Shown in pieces: positions 11,290 through 22,400 of a DNA stretch of 64,000 nt. The DNA is taken from contig NC_067304.1 of NCBI RefSeq assembly GCF_020740795.1, positions 2,160,056 to 2,224,055 of the forward strand, read 5' to 3'. This stretch comes from Apus apus. Taxonomy: Eukaryota > Chordata > Aves > Apodiformes > Apodidae. Numbering within the stretch: position 1 is the first letter of the stretch; every line of letters begins with the position of its first letter. Both the position numbers and the translations under genes were made by a program. The notes under the pieces were generated by a model. The model did not search any database. It was not told the DNA's origin and was given only the letters and a program-made list of their open reading frames with translations.

Positions 11290-13100
11290 TGTATTTTTTA
11301 AAAAGTATATAGTTCTGAGTGTTTCTGACTGTTCCAGCTCAGCTTTCCAAAGAAAAAAGGTTTAAGAGCTCCTGGTGCCCATGTCTATGTATCTGTTCCC
11401 TCTTTTCCTGTTTGGAAAAATCCATCTTTTTGGTGTCCAAAGGTTTTTCAGTCCCTGATAACAACTGCAAAGCTACATTGTGACTTCTTTATGAAGAAAG
11501 GCCTAATTAACTGAGGCTGATTAACATCTCTACTGGTGGAAAAACTGCAGTTTCATTTTTATCAGGCAACGACAAATCTCCCCTGGAGAGCCCTGCAAGG
11601 CCCAGAGCCAGGCAAGAGCTTTCTCACTTCTGCTGCTCCCAGATTTACCCCCCTGAACTGGGACAGGGGGCAAGGATGTTGATTTTTCAGCTGGAGGTTG
11701 CAAATGACACAGGAATTTCCAAGCCTTTGGGGTATGAATTATCTCCCCTGCCCACCCCAACCTCAGTGCTCCAGCACCTCTGTCCTACAACTCCTTGCAT
11801 GTCTTCCCCTGCCACAAGCCACCCTCCCTTGAGTCTATCCTTAAAAGGCTTTCTTTTCTTAATGCAATACTTTTATATTCCCATTCCATGCTGATCCCTC
11901 TTCACCATATCTCCTTATAAAATGGTTTTACTGGTGGGGCAGTGGGATAAGCCTGGAGACTGTAGCTCCTTGGGAAGAGTTTATGTGTCTGAGTTCAGAG
12001 CTGTGCCTGTATTTAGGGTATCTAACAACAAGATTTATTTGTTTGGCCTCACCCTCACTATTTCTTCTTTCCTATTTTATCTTAAAATCATATAAATCCA
12101 AGCACACTTGGCAAATCTGGCCTGTGAGAAACACCATTTCAGCCTGATTAACCACAAAACATGTTCTTTTTACTGGGGCTGCAGCAGTTCCTGGCTGTGT
12201 GACCCCCTGTGCAGAGCTGCCCAGCTGCACATATGCCAAAGCCACCCAGCAGATCAGCTTTTCCCTCACCTAAAGTTGCTGGGATTATGTGTGGGAGAAG
12301 CTGCTTTGCTGGGTGGCAGCAGGAAAACGTTTTCACTGGGTTTCAGGAGAGAGCTGAGGTCGGCGAGGTTGGGTTCTCCCATTAGATGGCAGCAAATGCA
12401 GCAAATACCTTCAAATTGTGCAACATTTGCTGCCAAGGAGGACCAGAAAGCTCGAGCAGGACCCAGAAGAGAGATCTGCAAAAGAAAAGGCTTCCCAGGG
12501 CAGCAGGCAGGAAGAAATGTGTGTCTTGCTCCACCAGAAATCATGTCGAGAAAACAGGACCGAGTTTGTCCCCAAAGCTGCTGCATCAAACCAAGCTCCA
12601 AACCTCCCCTCCAAACTTGGGAAGCAGTTTTTCCTTGCCAGGCTGAGAGAAAGGCCAGGAAAGCAATAAAGCCTGTGGGGAAACACAGCCAGCTCGTTGT
12701 GCTTGAAAGCATCTCTCCCACCTTGAATTATTCCCCATCCCAGCAAAACGTTCCCACTGCAGGATCAAAGGCAACTGCTCATTTGCAAGATGCTCAACAC
12801 CTGCATGAGCAGCTGGAGGAGGATCAAGGCTTGAGGTATTAATAGCAACAGGGAGACACATATTTGCTTGGATCACAGGGTTGTCTGGTGTTTTTTTTTA
12901 AGGTATGTGCTCTTTTAAATCAGGTCGTTTCCCTCTGAGCCATTTGTAATTCCTCAAGGCACTTCATGAGAACGGGAAGAGCTGCCCCAGCCAAGGTCAG
13001 AAGATCTCAGGTAGCAGCCCAAACCCAGCAGGTGTTGATCGTGGTCTTGCTTTGAAAGCAGAACCCAGACAAGCTCCAGACAAAGTGGGAACAAATAATA
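11290..13100. other. Intergenic, no gene recognised
   Basis: Sequence downstream of RAB44. A 244-codon open frame runs from 12108 to 12842 on the + strand, but its translation has no domain I recognise and overlaps equally open frames on the other strand. I regard it as non-coding. Confidence 0.6.
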
Positions 13101-13103
13101 GGA

Positions 13104-13145
13104 TCATAGGATGCTTTGGGTGGGAAGGGACCTTCAAGATCATCT
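13104..13145 (-). mobile_element. CR1 LINE 3' end, very short
   Basis: About 40 bases of antisense CR1 end (GGATCATAGGATGCTTTGGG, then GGGACCTTCAAGATCATCTA). It is followed by two copies of a TCTAGA + T/C-run + CTTAA motif that lead into the right arm of the inverted duplication. Confidence 0.65.
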
Positions 13146-13175
13146 AGATTTTTCCCCCCCTTAAAGATCATCTAG

Positions 13176-13800
13176 ATTTTTTCCCCCCCTTAAATCATCC
13201 ATCCTGGTCTATGAACAGGGCAGAGAACTGGCCAAATTACCCTTCTAGTGAATTCACTTTGTGTTTGACTTCAGCAGCTCAGCAGCAGGTGCCCTGCTTG
13301 GGATTTACAGGCACATCCCATTTCCTTCCAGTGTTTTCAAATCCTGATGTTCTCCTCAGCTGGAAGTCTCTGACAAGAACTTTTTAATAGGATGTGAGCT
13401 ACCTTCCCTTTCCCAGGACTCAAAGGGGACTATTCGTGATCTAAACACGTTCTCAGAAGTACTTTTAATGTCTCCCATTCATCTGTATTTGTTTTTAATT
13501 AAAAAAAAAACTCAAAGTGATAATTATAACGATGCTACCAGCAAATAACCTCAGGAAACGCTGCAAAAAAAAGTGAAAATTATCAGTATCTGAATTTAAA
13601 TCCTCCACAAAAAATTATTTCCTCACCTAAAGGAAGAATCATGGGATGGTTTGGGGGAGAAGGGACCATAAAGATCATTTAGACCCAACCCCCTGGATGG
13701 GCAGGGACACCTCCCACCAGCCCAGGCTGCTCCAAGCCCCATCCAACCTGCCCTTCAACACTGCCAGGGATGGGGCAGCCACAGCTTCCCTGGGCAACTT
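13176..13800 (-). repeat. Inverted duplication, right arm
   Basis: Reverse complement of 7857-8476, including a CR1 portion (13640-13800) that stops abruptly at GCTTCCCTGGGCAACTT, where the left copy continues as normal CR1. The truncation suggests this arm is the derived copy. It lies beyond both RAB44 poly(A) signals. Confidence 0.85.
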
Positions 13801-14334
13801 GATCATCACCAAAGGTTCTGGTGCCACAGCCACCAGCTCTTGCCCAGAATTTCACCCCGTTCCCCTGGAAAGGCAGTCAAACCAGGGTGCAGCAGACAGT
13901 CCCAGCTCCCTGTGCTGGGATTGACAGGGCAGGAAATTCAAAGCTGATGAGGGGAAGTCCTTTTTTTTCTTCCCTTGCAGTGTTTAATTCAACTGCAGAA
14001 CTCATTGCTGCAGGAAGTTGTTGAGGTCAAGAACTTCAACACGGCTGAGATACCAAAAAAACACCCCTCACAGCCCTGACCAGCAGCTGACTCTGAAAAG
14101 GCATCTAATTGCAATTAAGGACTAAGAGCTGGGTGAGCTGAGACCTCTTGCTCCTGCTGAGTTGTTCGTTCAGGGGAGGGGGTGGTGGCTCCACTTGCTC
14201 CATCACCCTAGGAGCTCCTGGAAGCCTTTTCCACACGTTTTAGGGCTTTTTTCCAAACTTCTTAGGGGTTAACACCCCATATGTGATCACTGCCTGTCAC
14301 CTGAGATGGGGGAACAGCTGTCCCCATGGGGCTG

Positions 14335-16133
14335 GGGTAAGTGGGGTTCGGGGGGGGGACACAAATGCAGCTCAGAGGGGCTGGGGGAGGTAAATGGGTC
14401 TGGGTTGTGTTTTTTTTGGGGGGGATGCTGGGGATAAGCCAGGGACTTAGGGGGTGCTGGGGTGGGGAGTTAGGGACACTGGGGGGTGTTTTGGGTGCTG
14501 GGGGGATCTTAGGACCACCAGGAGGTGGGGTCTTGAGGACAGCGGGGGATGCTCTGATCGCTGGGGGTCTCAGGACCACCGGACAGATCTCCGAGGAGTT
14601 TTAGGGACACTGAGGGGTGTTTTGGGTGCTGGGGGGATTGTAGGACCACCTGGAAGGGAATCCTGGGGACATGGGGGGATGTTTTGTGTGCTGGGGGGGA
14701 TCTTAGGACCACCAGGAGGTGGGGTCTTGAGGACAGAGGGGGGATGCTCTGGATGCTGGGATGGGGATCTCAGATGGATCTCCGAGGAGTTTTGAGGACA
14801 CCGGGGGATGTTGTGAGTGCTGGGAGGGTCTTAGGACCACCTGGAAGGGAATCTTGGGGACACTGGGGGATGTTTTGGGTGCTGGGAGGATCGTAGGACC
14901 ACCTGGAAGGGAATCCTGGGGACATGGGGGGATGTTTTGTGTGCTGGGGGGGATCTTAGTACCACCAGGAGGTGGGGTCTTGAGGACAGAGGGGGGATGC
15001 TCTGGATGCTGGGATGGGGATCTCAGATGGATCTCCGAGGAGTTTTGAGGACACCGGGGGATGTTGTGAGTGCTGGGAGGGTCTTAGGACCACCTGGAAG
15101 GGAATCTTGGGGACACTGGGGGATGTTTTGGGTGCTGGGAGGATCGTAGGACCACCTGGAAGGGAATCCTGGGGACATGGGGGGATGTTTTGTGTGCTGG
15201 GGGGGATCTTAGTACCACCAGGAGGTGGGGTCTTGAGGACAGCGGGGGATGCTCTGATCGCTGGGGGTCTCAGGACCACCGGCCGGATCTCCGAGGAGTT
15301 TTGGGGACACTGAGGGATGTTTTGGGTGCTGGGGGGATTGTAGGACCACCTGGAAGGGAATCCTGGGGACATGGGGGGATGTTTTGTGTGCTAGGGGGGA
15401 TCTTAGGACCACCAGGAGGTGGGGTCTTGAGGACAGAGGGGGGATGCTCTGGATGCTGGGATGGGGATCTCAGATGGATCTCCGAGGAGTTTTGAGGACA
15501 CCGGGGGATGTTGTGAGTGCTGGGAGGGTCTTAGGACCACCTGGAAAGGAATCTTGGAGACACTGGGGGATGTTTTGGGTGCTGGGAGGATCGTAGGACC
15601 ACCTGGAAGGGAATCCTGGGGGTCTGGGGGGATGTTTTGGATGCTGGGGGGATCTTAGTACCACCAGGAGGTGGGGTCTTGAGGACAGCGGGGGATGCTC
15701 TGATCACTGGGGGTCTCAGGACCACCGGACGGATCTCTGAGGAGTTTTGGGGACACTGGGGGATGTTTTGGGTGCTGGGGGGATTGTAGGACCACCTGGA
15801 AGGGAATCTTGGGGACACGAGGGGTTATTTTATGTGCTGGGGGGGATCTTAGGACCACCAGGAGGTGGGGTCTTGAGGACAGCGGGGGATGCTCTGGATG
15901 CTGGGATGGGGATCTCAGATGGATCTCCGAGGACTTTTGAGGACACTGGGGGATGTTGTGAGTGCTGGGAGGGTCTTAGGACCACCTGGAAGGGAATCTT
16001 GGAGACACTGGGGGATGTTTTGGATGCTGGGGGGATCTTAGGACCACCAGGAGGTGGGGTCTTGAGGACAGCGGGGGATGCTCTGATCGCTGGGGGTCTC
16101 AGGACCACCGGATGGATCTCCGAGGAGTTCTGG
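14335..16133 (+). repeat. G-rich minisatellite, about 60-71 bp units
   Basis: After a G-rich lead-in to about 14440, some 25 units follow. Each has a core GGACCACC, GGGTCTTGAGGACA or GGAATCTTGGGGACA, and GGGGGATGTTTTGGGTGCTG. Sub-families alternate in a higher-order pattern: the version with CTCAGATGGATCTCCGAGGA recurs near 14770, 15023, 15472 and 15916. Runs of four or more G on the + strand are frequent. Many reading frames stay open because the units are near multiples of three and lack stops; this does not indicate coding. It ends where the C6orf89 CpG island starts. Confidence 0.9.
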
Positions 16134-16500
16134 GGAAGCCGGGAGGACTCCCGGGGGGAAGCAGGCGGGTTCCCGGGGCCGGGCCGGGGCGGGAGCAGGA
16201 AGCGGCGGCTCCGTCCCCCCGGCCCGTCCCCCCGGCCCGGCCCCCGGGCCCGGGTCCCGCCTCCACCGCGGGCGGGAGGAGCCCGGAGCGGGCGGCGGGG
16301 CCGGGTGAGGCCGGGAGCGGGGCTGGGGGGACGGGGGGGGGGGACGGGGAAACCGGGGGGAACCGGGAACGGGGCCGGGGGAACCGGGAGGAACCGGAGG
16401 GAACCGGGAGGAACCGGCAGCGGGGCCGGGCCCGGGCCTGGGCCTCTCCGGTTGGGCCTGGGGCTCTACCCCGGGGTCGAGGGGGGCCGGTTCCCGCTTC
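16134..16500 (+). promoter_or_regulatory. C6orf89: CpG-island promoter and non-coding first exon of C6orf89
   Basis: Dense CG dinucleotides and very high GC from about 16134 to 16480, with no TATA box seen. A donor (GGCCGG/gtgagg) at 16304/16305 fits the end of an untranslated first exon that would join the exon at 19394, which carries the start codon. In human this promoter is shared head-to-head with PPIL1; no PPIL1 exon is visible on the - strand here. Confidence 0.7.
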
Positions 16501-16504
16501 CGTG

Positions 16505-19393
16505 TCTCGCTTTGGGTTGTATTTCTTGACCAAAACAACCAGCAGGGTCGTGGCTGGGGCTGCTCGGGGGGTGTGTGAGGGCGATGCCCGGCGGCGGGGA
16601 GCAGGGCCCTCCCCTGCGGCCTGAGGGAGGGAGGGAGGCCGAGAAACGGGGTGTCTGCTGTTGGCGTCGCCGGTTCCAGCTTCACCGGCCTCTTGAAAAG
16701 GCTCCTCCGAGCAGCCTCTTTCTCTCCCAAAACGCTGAGCTTGCCGAGGTGGTGGGTAGGGTGGGTGGGTAGGGCCTGAGGGGCTGGGTGGGTAGGGCCG
16801 AGGGGCTGCTTGTGTCTGAGGGGAGAGCTGCCCCTCCCTGCGGCTCAGCCAAAGAAAACCAGCACTAATAACATCTACCATCCTTCATTTTAAAAGGCCT
16901 GCTCGGTGAGAGGCTGCTGAGGGACAAGGCTTGTCCAGTTCCTGCGTGTGAGGGCAAAGCGGGCGCAGCGTATATTCTGTTGTTAGCCCTTCGTCGGGTG
17001 TGTGGTGATGATAGGAAGGGGAATAATGGGTGGTTATTTGGGTTTTTTCAAAGCTTCGCCTGCTCTCAAAACAAGGTGGGGGCGTCCGTGCCTGATTTCT
17101 GAGGAGAGTTGGGTTTGTCAAGGAGGGCTGAGTGGCTGTGACTCGCGGGGCTTGTCCCCACATGTGTTTAAATACACATGGGGAGGGTGGAAGGAGGATT
17201 TATCTTCTCATTTTATCATAGTAGGATGCTTTTGCTGTTTGGAAAAGGGGGGGAATCGCCACGTTTGACCCTGTTTCTGGAGGCATAAGTGGTTTAAGTG
17301 GTTCCAGGCAGATGCTGCGAGCTTGCTGGATCTGCAGGAGTTCAGCACGGGATTGCTTCCCAGGCAAAAGCTTTGGCACACAGGAGCCAGAGGAAGCTAG
17401 GTAACCTTTCAGATCATTTAGCACATGCCAGTTGCCAGCTTAAAGGCAACTAGAGCAATCATAAAAGCTGGGAAGGGGGGGTTGGCTGAGAGAGGCCTTA
17501 AATATCCTGCAGATGTTACATGAACCAGGGTATTACATAAAGGAAAGAGCTAGTAAAGCAGTGTATTGTTTTTATAGGGCCAAGTGCATGCCAGGTGCTT
17601 AATAGGTGAGAAGAGAGATGCCTTGGAGAGCTTAAGATCTATAATGAGCAATTATTGATCAAACCTGCTCTGGGGCAGCTTTGCCAGCCCATGGGGCTGC
17701 TCAGGTGGTAAGATCTGGGGCAAATATTTGCCTGGAATGCAAGGAATGGCAGTAGAACAGGGCCAGGAGCTAATTAACCTGGCAATGTAGTGCAGTGTGT
17801 TCTCATTGCGTGCTTGGGGTTAGGCTTTAATTTGGCATTTTGCTCTTTTGGTGTTTCTGAGGCTTGAAATTTGACACTCATGTTAATGTGACATCTGACA
17901 TTAGCTGAGTTGGGTGCTTAGGCAGCTGCTGCCCAAACAAATAGGGGTTATTTTTCAGCCAGATGATTTTTTCCTGATCTGATTCACCATGTGACCACAT
18001 AGATAAACGAGCAAGTTGATCTTGGGGGAAGAGGAGCAGTTGCTGAAGCTGGAAGCCCTTCTTTTCAAGTGGGTTTTGTTGGTGTTTGTTTGTTTTCTGA
18101 AGCTACACCTTAGCTTTACAGAAAAGAAGATACTAAAAATGCCATCACTGGAGTTCTGACTTGTTGTAGAAGCCCACAGTTTTCAGAGGGAGAGCTGGCT
18201 GCTAGTTCTTTCAAAGCAAATGATCTTTCAAGCCTGGTTGCTGGTCGTGCTTTTTGTGGTGACCTGATGGTCCTCACTGTGCTCTCAGGGAATTGCCAAA
18301 CTGGGTCTCTCCAGAAACAGGTTCAGTTCTGCCCCAGTTTCATCCAGGTTAGAGTTTTCCCAGCTCAGAAACAAGAAGCAGAGACCTCACAGATGCTCCC
18401 TTTCCCCCAGCAGTGTTTTTCTGAGGATAAATGTCTCTCTAACAATGGGACTCTCACGTTGGTGGCTGTTAACTCCTCCAGCAATTTCTTTGCATCTTTT
18501 CTTCAGCCCATCTGCTCCCCTCCCCATGCTGAGGCTCTGCCTTTGTGGCAGACAAAGGGGAGTGGGTTTCTTTGGTTTTGGCACCTTCGTGTTGCTAGGT
18601 GTGTTCTTCCAAGCTTCCCTATTGAAATGTCACGGTGGGGAGAGAATGAATTGCCATTTTTGTCTCTGCCAGGCCCTCACAGTTCGGGCTGGGGTGTTTA
18701 GTTGTGTGGCCTTTCTGCACAAGAGTGACCTGCAGGCAAAACTTCCAGAGGGAGGCGGGAGCTTTCGTTGCCTGCAGAGCTGCTATCTCGTTACTGTTAC
18801 TCAATAATCAGTTGGCCTGGACATTAGGTTACGAAAATTTAAACAAATTGTAGACTGTTGAACTTTGCCCCCCCTCCCCACCCACCCCCATACACAGACA
18901 TTCGGCTTGTTTCTCTGGCCTGTTGCTGTTGCTGACAAGGGGATTTGATGAAAACAAATCCACGTTAAAACAAGAGGCTGGGATTGTGGTGCAGGAGAGA
19001 GTTTGGCTTGGCTGCTGTGTGGGATGATCAGCTTTGTCTTGCTGGCTCTTGTACTTGGTGAGGAATCCCTTTATGGGTCAGATTCATTTGGAATAGAGGA
19101 ATAAACGGAGTTTCATTGATTTCTGGGGAGCTTTGTTCATTTACATAAGCTGTGAATCTCGGCCGGGTCTTCTCTTGTCAGAACATCTCCCAGCTTCTCT
19201 CAGTCCCCTGAACCAGCAGAGGCTATTAGGACTGCAGATAAATGTTGTGCCTCTGGCTGCACACAGGTTTGCTCCTGAGAAGTCTTCCTTCTTGCCTGGA
19301 TGTTTTGATGTTCCTGAGATCTCCCTGCACGTGCTGGTGCTGAGCTGTACATCCGGAGTGTGTTTTGTCTTAACCTGCTGAATCTCTCCACAG
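16505..19393 (+). other. Presumed first intron of C6orf89
   Basis: Runs from the CpG island to the acceptor CTCTCCACAG before 19394. No repeat or exon recognised in it, apart from a short C-rich stretch at 18868-18892. Confidence 0.5.
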
Positions 19394-19412
19394 GGATTTT
19401 TCATCAGAGGCC

Positions 19413-22400
19413 ATGGAGCTTTCAGCCAGTGAGCTCAGCATTTATGACAAGCTGTCAGAGACGATTGACCTGGTGAGGCAGACTGGCCACCAGTGTGGGA
19501 TGTCAGAAAAAGCCATTGAGAAATTCATCAAGCAGCTTTTGGAAAGAAATGAACCCCAAAGGGGACCTCCACGGTACCCCCTCCTAGTGGCTCTCTACAA
19601 GGTAAGGTGTCTTTATGTGCATGCACAGACCATTTGAGAGTCAGAAGTTCTCCTTCTGCCTTTTATTCCCCACTGCATTTTCTAGATGAACTTTTCTGAG
19701 TTCTTTATTTTAAGAGCTGTGAGGTGTAGCTTCCTTCCCCTGTCCCACGAGCTGGTTTGAAAACAGAAGGCAATTAACCAAGATTTGAAATAATTCATGT
19801 GTGTTGAAATGTTAACATGTCAACACCTTCCTCTCCTGAAATTATTCAAGAATGAGACTTGAATTTGATTCTTCAGGCAGAGATTCCCAGTGTCAGCACC
19901 CTTGGTGGAAATGTGAGGAAAGATGGGGATTGAATAATGATCCAGATTTTGTTTCTGCCCCTGTCACAAGCTTCTACCTGTATTTATTCATCTTCTAGTC
20001 TATAAAATAAACTTGCTGCCATGATGCTAGATAAATGTTTTGAGACCCTTGACTAAAAGATGCTGTAAAGAATGGGTGAAAGGATGATGTTGTTAGACAG
20101 GCTGGAGATGTTTGCTACAAGGATGATAAACTTCCTGCTGGTATAATATTCAGAAATATTTTAGCATCATCTTTCCAAAAATCATCACAATAGTTTCTAT
20201 TTAGGGAAAAAAAAAAAGTTCAAGCTTTCTTCCTCCCATCCTATAAAAAGCTGTAAAATTAGGCAGGAGAACAGGAAACTGGAAGTTTGAACTTTCAGCT
20301 TCTTTTCTTGTTTTTGCTGGTGATTCTGTTGGGCTTTGACCAGGGGGAGAAATGCATCACATCATGTCATCAGGGCTTTGTTGTTTGTTTTTACTTTTGA
20401 GATCCTGGTATGGAGGAGGGAGCTGGTGCCAACTCTGCCAAAGTGTTCAGGGCTCGACGGATGTTTGCAAAAAGCCTTGAAAACCTTGTGTAAGAGGAAG
20501 GGCAGGAGTGCAGGTTGTTGTTTGGTTTGGTGGGAGTAATCGGAACTGTCTGGAGATAATCCTTATTGCTGTGGTGCTGGATTATTTGCTCTGCCAAGGT
20601 AGAACCATGGAACAGTTTGTGTTGGAAGGGACCTTAAAGACCACGCACTTCCAACCCCCTGCATGGGCAGGGACACCTCCCACCAGCCCAGGCTGCTCCA
20701 AGCCCCATCCAGCCTGCCCTTCAACACTGCCAGGGATGGGGCAGCCACAGCTTCCCTGGGCAACCTGGGCCAGGGTCTCACCACCCTCACAGCAAAGAGT
20801 TCCCTCCTCATGTCCAACTTCAATCTCCCTCTTCCAGCTCAAACCCGTTACCCCTCATCCTATCACTCCACACCCTGGTAAAAAGTCAGAGTTGAGTAGC
20901 TCAGGTTTAATTTCATCCTTGGGCAGTCCTAGTGTGTGTGCAGAGCTGTCACTCAGGTTTATTAAATACCACTGCAGCTGAACGAGGACCCACAGCAAAA
21001 ATCTGAGCGTTCACCTTCCAGCCACAACCCTTTGATAGCTACCAGAAGGTGTGTCCTGTTCTGAGGGCACACCAGCTGACTGCAGTGTGGTTAATTCCCT
21101 GCCTGTTTCCTCTCTGCAGGGTCTGCTCACGCTGGGGCTGGTCCTGCTGACCGTGTACTTCCTGATCCAGCCCTACAACCCTCTGCCTCCTGAAGCTCCA
21201 CTCTCCAGAGCCCATGCCTGGGGCTCCCTCGTTGGCCACATCCGGCTGCTCTCTCTGCCTATTGCCAAGAAGTACATGCTTGAGAGTAAGGAAATGATTT
21301 CTCTGCTGTAACAGAAGCCCAGCAAGAAATACCAAGTTAAATACCAGCCATGCGAGTCATCCCAGTGTCTCCTTGGGCACCAAACAACAAATGTTCCTGG
21401 CATGGCACCATGGCTGTCTCTTTTCTGTACTTAAAAATAGCATCCTGAATTCTAGCTAGGGCTCTTTCCCTTCCTTTCTCTTCTGGCTGAAGCACAGATT
21501 ATCTCTTAACTTCATCATTGTGTTCTTGCTCCTTCTCTTTTCCTTGCTTGAAGGGGCTCCAGGAAAGCTGGGGAGGGACTTCTGACAAGGGCTTCTAGTG
21601 ATGGAAGAAGGGGGAATGGATTAAAACTGGAAGAGGGAGATTAAGGTTGGAGATGAGGAGGAAATTCTTTGGTGTGAGGGGGGTGAGACCCTGGCCCAGG
21701 TTGCCCAGGGAAGCTGTGGCTGCCCCATCCCTGGCAGTGTTGAAGGGCAGGTTGGATGGGGCTTGGAGCAACCTGGGCTGGTGGGAGGTGTCCCTGCCCA
21801 TGCAGGGGGTTGGGACTGGATGATCTTGAAGGTCCCTCTAACCCAAACCATTCTATTATTCTAACACCTGCTTTTTACCTCCCACAAGAGTTCCCTTTCC
21901 TCTAAAAAAAGTCTCCTCAGTCCCAAGAATCGTACCAAGATAACTATGCTGGCTAAATGTCACTTCAGAATTTAGTTTTCTGAATAAGCTGGTAAAAACA
22001 GTTTGTGAACCAAATCTTGGTATCTGTGAGCAAAGTGTAGAAACCTCAACATGTGACCTGGGTTTCAGGAAAAGTAGTTTTTGCCAAGTGGTGTGTTGGG
22101 AAAGGGCTGTGGGGGCTGGAGAGCTCTGCTGTTCATGGCATTTATGTGACATTAAGGGTGAAGTGTGAGTGAGAGGAAGGTGGGTAAGTGGCTCCCTAAC
22201 GAGGTGGTCCCATCACGGGGGGGGGAGGAATGTAACAAATTTTCCTAGACTGGCTTAATAGAAGTGGAAAAGTTGGAGTATTTCCTCATTATCAGTTAAT
22301 AATTTCCACTGCCTTAGGGTGGCAAAGGGGCTCTGCCTCTCTGATAAAACACAAGGCCTGGCAAAGCTGTGAGTTATGGTCAGCAGGGATGTGACACCAT

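Noticed and set aside
12108-12842. 244-codon + strand frame downstream of RAB44
   Set aside because: No recognisable domain, and overlapping frames of similar length on the other strand.
14341-16108. Many 60-260 codon frames in the minisatellite on both strands
   Set aside because: Open frames follow from stop-free repeat units near multiples of three; translations are low-complexity and shift frame between units.
20598-20885. Recurrent open frames reading [20 protein letters not shown] and relatives across the window
   Set aside because: These are translations of the CR1 3' region in either orientation, not genes.
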